Source: Branchiibius hedensis (GTDB lineage: Bacteria; Actinomycetota; Actinomycetes; Actinomycetales; Dermatophilaceae). From it: 64,000 bases of DNA. The first letter of the stretch is position 1, and the number at the start of each line of letters is the position of its first letter. The notes beneath the pieces were generated by a model. The model was not told the DNA's origin and did no database searches. It worked only from the letters and a program-made list of their open reading frames with translations. Made by a program: the position numbers and the translations under genes. Below, in pieces: positions 59,964 through 64,000 of the stretch. The stretch lies in contig NZ_UESZ01000001.1 of the NCBI RefSeq assembly GCF_900108585.1, forward strand, positions 2,604,001 through 2,668,000, read 5' to 3'.

Positions 59964-62773
59964 CTCTGTTGGACGACCGGCCCTCGGTCTCGCGTCCGCC
60001 AGCCGCCTCGGGGGCGGCTGGCTGGCGCGGTAGTTGGCGGGTCAGCCTGCGGATGGCGCGGCGCGACGTACGTCGACACAAGGGTCGCAGCGCCATCGTC
60101 GCCCTGATGGCCGGGCTGCCCATCGCTGTGTTGTGCTTCGCGTTCACGATGGCGTCGACCGTCACGATCTCCGGTGCCGAGCGGATCCCCTACGAGCTGG
60201 GCACCGCGGCCGCATCGGTCATGGCGCCCCAAGAGGTAGCCGCCCTCCAGACGCCGGACGTGAACGGCCAAGGAACCACGGACACCCCGGCTCAGCGCAT
60301 CCCCGGCTACTCGAGCAGCGGGGACCTGGCTTCGCAAGGGGCCGCCCTCGATGCGCTGCTGCACGGCAAGGCGATCTACAGCGCCCACGCGCAGGGCCGC
60401 GTCATGCTCGCCGACGGCAATCCGCCAATCGTCCTCGAACAGCTCGATCCGCGAGCGCTACGGACACCTTTGGCGACATTGGTCAGCGGTCACTGGCCGC
60501 GCAATGACCAAGAGGTCGTCGTCTCCCGAGACTCTGTCGTGGCAGGGCTTCCGACGTCCGGACCGATCACGCTGTTGATCGACAGCACTCGTCGTCAAGC
60601 AACCGTCGTCGGCATCGTCGACACCAAGACACAAACCGATGTCTTCACCCCGATCGCGATCGGAAACAGCTATCTGCCAACGTGGTTGATCGAACGCGAC
60701 ACCCCCGTGACGTGGTCCGAGGTCCGACAGCTCAACCGTTACGGACTGCTGGTCCTGTCTGCCGACGTACTGCGAAACCCGCCGCCCGAAGACCAGATCC
60801 CGGTGGAGATGCGTGAACTGTCGGGAAACACAGACATCGGGGCCTATGCGCTCGGTGCGTTGTTCCTCGCTCTCATCGTCATCCTGCTCACCGCACCTGC
60901 ATTCGCCGTCAGTGCATCCCGGCAGCGCAGGACCTTGGCCCTCGCCGCCGCCAACGGTGCCGAACAACGACAGTTGCGACGCGCCGTACTGGCTCAAGGG
61001 GTTGTTCTCGGTGGTCTGTCGGTAGTTCTCGGTGGTCTGGCAGGCATCGGCGCGGCGTACGTCGTCAGTCAGCGGTTGCCCGTACCGCGGTCGTGGCAAG
61101 GCCCCTGGGACGTGCCCTGGTTGGCGGTCCTCGGGATCTGCCTGTTGGGCATGGCCGCGTGCGTGGTCGCTGCTCTCCTGCCCGCCCTGCGCCTGGGCCG
61201 CCTGGACGTCGTCGGGGTGATGAAGGGCCAGAGCGTCTCGCCCCCGTTGCGTCGTCGAGTCGCACTCGTGGGCCTGTTCGTCACCGCAGCGTCCACCGCC
61301 TTCCTGCTCCTCGCCCCGATGACCCGGCAGAAGTTCGTCACGACCTCCCCGACCCGCGAAGCCTGCGCCGCAGCGGTGATCGCGCTCTGCCTCGGCGGAT
61401 TGATGATCGTGCCCTGGCTGCTGGTCACGCTCGCCAAGCACTCCCGGCGCTTGCCCATCGCGCTACGGATGGCCGCCCGGGACACCGCTCGGCACCGGTC
61501 GCGTTCCATCCCGACCGTTGCGGCAACCCTCGCAGCGACAGCGGCCATCGTCGCGATGATGATCTCGTTCGCCTCCTACAACGCCTTCGACTCGCGCAAC
61601 TACCGTCCTACGACACTGCAGGGCGAGGCGGTCGCGTGGGGAAGCCCCGACAATGTCGGCCGCCTGGACAACACAGAGGTGCTCGCTGCGATCCACCGGT
61701 CGCAACCGTCCTATCTCGTGACACCGCTGCAGACGGTGACCGATCCGATCAACCAGGCGATCGACCCGACGGCGGACGAACCGCCGACTGATGGTTGGGC
61801 GACAACAATCCTCACCCCCGGCTGCACATTTACGGCTGCCCTTGAAGCGCCGACGATGGATCCAGCTACGGGCGAGCCGGCCAAGTCTGCCTGCCTACAC
61901 CTCTCCAACATGGGCAACGGCATGCAGTCGGGAATCGGTGTGCTCCCCCTGGATGAGATCTCCCGACGGTTCGACCTGACCGCCAGCCAGCGCCGTCAGG
62001 TTGCCGCCGGCGCCCTGGTCCTTCTCGGGTCGAACGTGCCAGCGCAGGTGTCGGTCGGCTCGACCAACTACCACTTCACAGATGAGGTGCAACAGTTCGG
62101 AAAACCGACATTGACGACGGGGATCCCCACCGTGGCCATCCCGCCTCATCAGCACGCGTACGGCGCCTTCACCTCCAGCCTGGGGGCGGTGGCCACACCC
62201 GAGACTGCGGCCCGGCTCGGCTGGGGCGACCATCTCACCTCCACGGCCCTCCTGGTCCGCAATCCGTCGGGAGCAATCCCGGCCGATGCTGAGAAGGCGA
62301 TCAACGATCAGCTCACCAACAGCTCGTTCACGGTCGAACAAGGTTTCCAGAGCCAAATCGGCAACCTGGTCATGATTCTGCTCGGCTGCCTCCTGGCCCT
62401 GCTGCTGGTCACCACACTGACGTCGACTGCCTTGGCAATGGCCGAGCAGCGCGCGGATGACGCAACGATGGCAGCGGTCGGTGCCACTCGGCGTACCCGA
62501 AGGTCCATGGCAGCGGCACACGCCTACTGGCTCGCGCTCCTGGCCGCCTTCTTTGGGTCACTTGCTGGTCTGGCCATCGGGCAGGCGCTGGCCAAGTTGA
62601 CCGTTGGCAGCCGGGCGGGCTCCGATGCCAGTTTCGCTCCGGACGCCACGGTATTCATCACCATTCCCTGGCTGCCGATCGCCGCCATCGTGCTGATCGC
62701 TCCCTTGGTGGCTGCAGCGTTGGCGTGGTTGGCGATTCGCAAGGCGCCTAAGGTCACCCGCCGCGCGACGTGA
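59960..62773 (+). CDS. ABC transporter permease, FtsX-like, two domains
   Basis: 937 residues. N-terminal TM after SLRMARRDVRRHKGRSAIV, a large extracellular domain (about 75-310), three TMs of FtsX domain 1 (about 325-445), middle TMs near 475-525, a second extracellular domain (about 570-830), and three C-terminal TMs of FtsX domain 2 (MILLGCLLALLLVTTLTSTAL). This is the BceB/MacB-like layout for peptide or lipid export. Confidence 0.92.
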   Translation: MTLLDDRPSVSRPPAASGAAGWRGSWRVSLRMARRDVRRHKGRSAIVALMAGLPIAVLCFAFTMASTVTISGAERIPYELGTAAASVMAPQEVAALQTPDVNGQGTTDTPAQRIPGYSSSGDLASQGAALDALLHGKAIYSAHAQGRVMLADGNPPIVLEQLDPRALRTPLATLVSGHWPRNDQEVVVSRDSVVAGLPTSGPITLLIDSTRRQATVVGIVDTKTQTDVFTPIAIGNSYLPTWLIERDTPVTWSEVRQLNRYGLLVLSADVLRNPPPEDQIPVEMRELSGNTDIGAYALGALFLALIVILLTAPAFAVSASRQRRTLALAAANGAEQRQLRRAVLAQGVVLGGLSVVLGGLAGIGAAYVVSQRLPVPRSWQGPWDVPWLAVLGICLLGMAACVVAALLPALRLGRLDVVGVMKGQSVSPPLRRRVALVGLFVTAASTAFLLLAPMTRQKFVTTSPTREACAAAVIALCLGGLMIVPWLLVTLAKHSRRLPIALRMAARDTARHRSRSIPTVAATLAATAAIVAMMISFASYNAFDSRNYRPTTLQGEAVAWGSPDNVGRLDNTEVLAAIHRSQPSYLVTPLQTVTDPINQAIDPTADEPPTDGWATTILTPGCTFTAALEAPTMDPATGEPAKSACLHLSNMGNGMQSGIGVLPLDEISRRFDLTASQRRQVAAGALVLLGSNVPAQVSVGSTNYHFTDEVQQFGKPTLTTGIPTVAIPPHQHAYGAFTSSLGAVATPETAARLGWGDHLTSTALLVRNPSGAIPADAEKAINDQLTNSSFTVEQGFQSQIGNLVMILLGCLLALLLVTTLTSTALAMAEQRADDATMAAVGATRRTRRSMAAAHAYWLALLAAFFGSLAGLAIGQALAKLTVGSRAGSDASFAPDATVFITIPWLPIAAIVLIAPLVAAALAWLAIRKAPKVTRRAT

Positions 62774-62815
62774 GCAGGCAACAGCCCCGAAACACGAGTC
62801 GTCTAGCGTGGCGGT

Positions 62816-63883
62816 GTGGATGTAGCGGTGATCGGAGCGACCGGTGACATCGGACGACAGATCTGCGCGCAATTGATCGAACGCCGGGTGGTGCCGACGA
62901 CCTCGCGGCTGCAACTGGTCGGCCGCCGCGGGGGTTCGTCGCAGACCGCCGCGCACGGGTTGCGGGCCGATCTGCGCGACGCCTACTCCGAGCACGCACC
63001 GCTGATCGACGTGGCCGTGGCCCCTGAGGATGTCGTGGCCGACGTCATCATCATGGCCGCCGGCGCCACCCCGCCCGCCGCGCCGGGGGCCGTGGTGGAC
63101 CGCCGCGAGTTGGCCGCCGTCAACGCTCGTGTCTTCACCCAGTACGCCGAGCGGCTGGCTGAGCACGGCGCCGGCCACGAGGTCATCATCGTGGTCTCCA
63201 ACCCGGTCGAACTCGCCGTCGGGATCCTGGCCAAAGCCCTGGGGCGCCACCGCGTCATCGGGATGGGCGCCTGGTTGGACACGCTGCGCTTCCGCCGCGA
63301 GATCGCCTCGACCCTCGGCTTCCCCCGGCAACGCATCGGTGGCTTCGTCGTCGGCCCGCACGGCGACGATCTGGTGCCCCTGTGGTCAACCGTCCGCGTC
63401 ACGGGTTTGACTGTGCCAGAGCGCAAGTCGGCTGTCCGAAGGGCGCGGGGTGACCGCTCCCTCGATGACTTCGACGGTGAGATCGCGGCGGCCAAGACCC
63501 GGATCGGCGAGGTCGCCTCCGTCGACATGACCGCCGCGTTCGCGGAGGTCTACGACTGGCCGCCGGATCTGCGCACCGTCACCCGACCGTGGCTGACCCA
63601 CCAGAGCGGGGCCAAGACCGCGTCCGGTACGGCGAACGCGACTGTCGAGTTGATCGACACCTTGTTCGACGGTCGGGAGATCGTCGTTGCTGGCCAGGTC
63701 CGCCTCGATGGCGAGATTTCGGTGGCCGGCCAACCGGTGCGTTCGGTGACGGGAGTACCGGTCGTCCTGGGACCAGAAGGCTGGAAGCAGGTGCTGCTGG
63801 ATGATCTCGCCCCCGATGAAGAACGTCGCTTCCGGGCCAGCCTCGACAAGACCGACGCCATGCTCGCGCAGTGGGAGTTGTGA
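62816..63883 (+). CDS. Malate/lactate dehydrogenase family protein
   Basis: 355 residues. Rossmann start VAVIGATGDIGRQI, VVSNPVELAVGILAKALG, substrate Arg in LDTLRFRREI, and catalytic His in VVGPHGDDLVPLWS. Longer than typical MDH (about 315), with a C-terminal extension. Start GTG 62816. The ACT-domain gene begins at 63884, one base after its stop, suggesting they work together. Substrate uncertain. Confidence 0.8.
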   Translation: MDVAVIGATGDIGRQICAQLIERRVVPTTSRLQLVGRRGGSSQTAAHGLRADLRDAYSEHAPLIDVAVAPEDVVADVIIMAAGATPPAAPGAVVDRRELAAVNARVFTQYAERLAEHGAGHEVIIVVSNPVELAVGILAKALGRHRVIGMGAWLDTLRFRREIASTLGFPRQRIGGFVVGPHGDDLVPLWSTVRVTGLTVPERKSAVRRARGDRSLDDFDGEIAAAKTRIGEVASVDMTAAFAEVYDWPPDLRTVTRPWLTHQSGAKTASGTANATVELIDTLFDGREIVVAGQVRLDGEISVAGQPVRSVTGVPVVLGPEGWKQVLLDDLAPDEERRFRASLDKTDAMLAQWEL

Positions 63884-64000
63884 ATGGACACCGACGAGAT
63901 CGGCTACGTCGCCTTCGTTCGCGGCGTCGACCGCACCGGCACCCTGACGTCCATCGCGACAGCCATCTCCACCCGGGGCATCAGCTGTGATTCTTTTGCC
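63884..64000 (+). CDS. ACT-domain protein, start only
   Basis: First 39 codons, cut by the window edge. MDTDEIGYVAFVRGVDRTGT, then LTSIATAISTRGIS, is the beginning of an ACT regulatory domain that binds a small ligand. Immediately follows the dehydrogenase, so it may belong to the same operon. Confidence 0.75.
   Translation, partial: MDTDEIGYVAFVRGVDRTGTLTSIATAISTRGISCDSFA

Overview
The window is about 68% GC by eye. Genes are packed tightly, often with ATGA or GTGA start/stop overlaps, and GTG starts are common. Together with an F420-dependent glucose-6-phosphate dehydrogenase and the gene order galU, 5-formyl-THF cyclo-ligase, FmdB, mtnP, SAF protein, mscL, this points to an actinobacterium, most likely Micrococcales (Dermacoccaceae, Dermatophilaceae or Intrasporangiaceae-like). 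I cannot name the genus. I see no IS element, prophage or CRISPR array, and no gene-free stretch longer than 300 bases.

1-12.8 kb, housekeeping: galU diverges from a block of cyclo-ligase, K+/H+ antiporter, FmdB-type zinc ribbon, MTA phosphorylase, SAF protein and mscL. Then come a large DUF4011-like helicase relative with degenerate Walker motifs, an AI-2E-type exporter, gamma-carbonic anhydrase and a secreted lipase. 12.9-20.0 kb, mixed: tRNA-Arg(CCT), a VapBC-type toxin-antitoxin pair, a TetR/MFS efflux pair, a secreted VanY-like peptidase, a DUF4331 protein and a PhyH-type dioxygenase.

20.0-40.0 kb, a Tad/Flp (type IVc) pilus island and the most interesting region. It holds a prepilin peptidase; a core operon (zinc-ribbon protein, CpaB, CpaE, TadE, CpaF, TadB, TadC, sensor kinase, response regulator); the Flp pilin; and a TadG-like protein. 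Four features are unusual. (a) CpaE is fused in frame to a TadE-like pseudopilin with a prepilin cleavage motif at the junction, so the product may be a self-separating polyprotein. (b) Two paralogous proteins of 422 and 480 residues have an Flp-like N-terminus followed by a large glycine-rich domain, each encoded next to a lipoprotein and a small membrane protein. (c) OmpA-domain/lipoprotein gene pairs occur twice in tandem, and all four products share one CxC-containing domain. (d) Two further proteins anchored at both ends lie just upstream.

40.5-58.6 kb, nitrogen and C2/C3 metabolism: an IclR regulator diverges from hyi-glxR-gcl-glxK (glyoxylate to glycerate), with three 15-bp palindromes between them. 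Farther on are an NCS2 permease, ureidoglycine aminohydrolase (allE), a peroxiredoxin, malic enzyme, Lrp/ald and fgd. glxK carries a single-base frameshift and the malic enzyme gene an in-frame TGA, so both are broken as read. A 15-bp tandem repeat lies at the 3' end of the permease gene.

58.6-64.0 kb: a PadR-controlled ABC transporter with a long inverted repeat at its promoter, a malate-dehydrogenase-like gene, and the start of an ACT-domain gene cut by the window edge.
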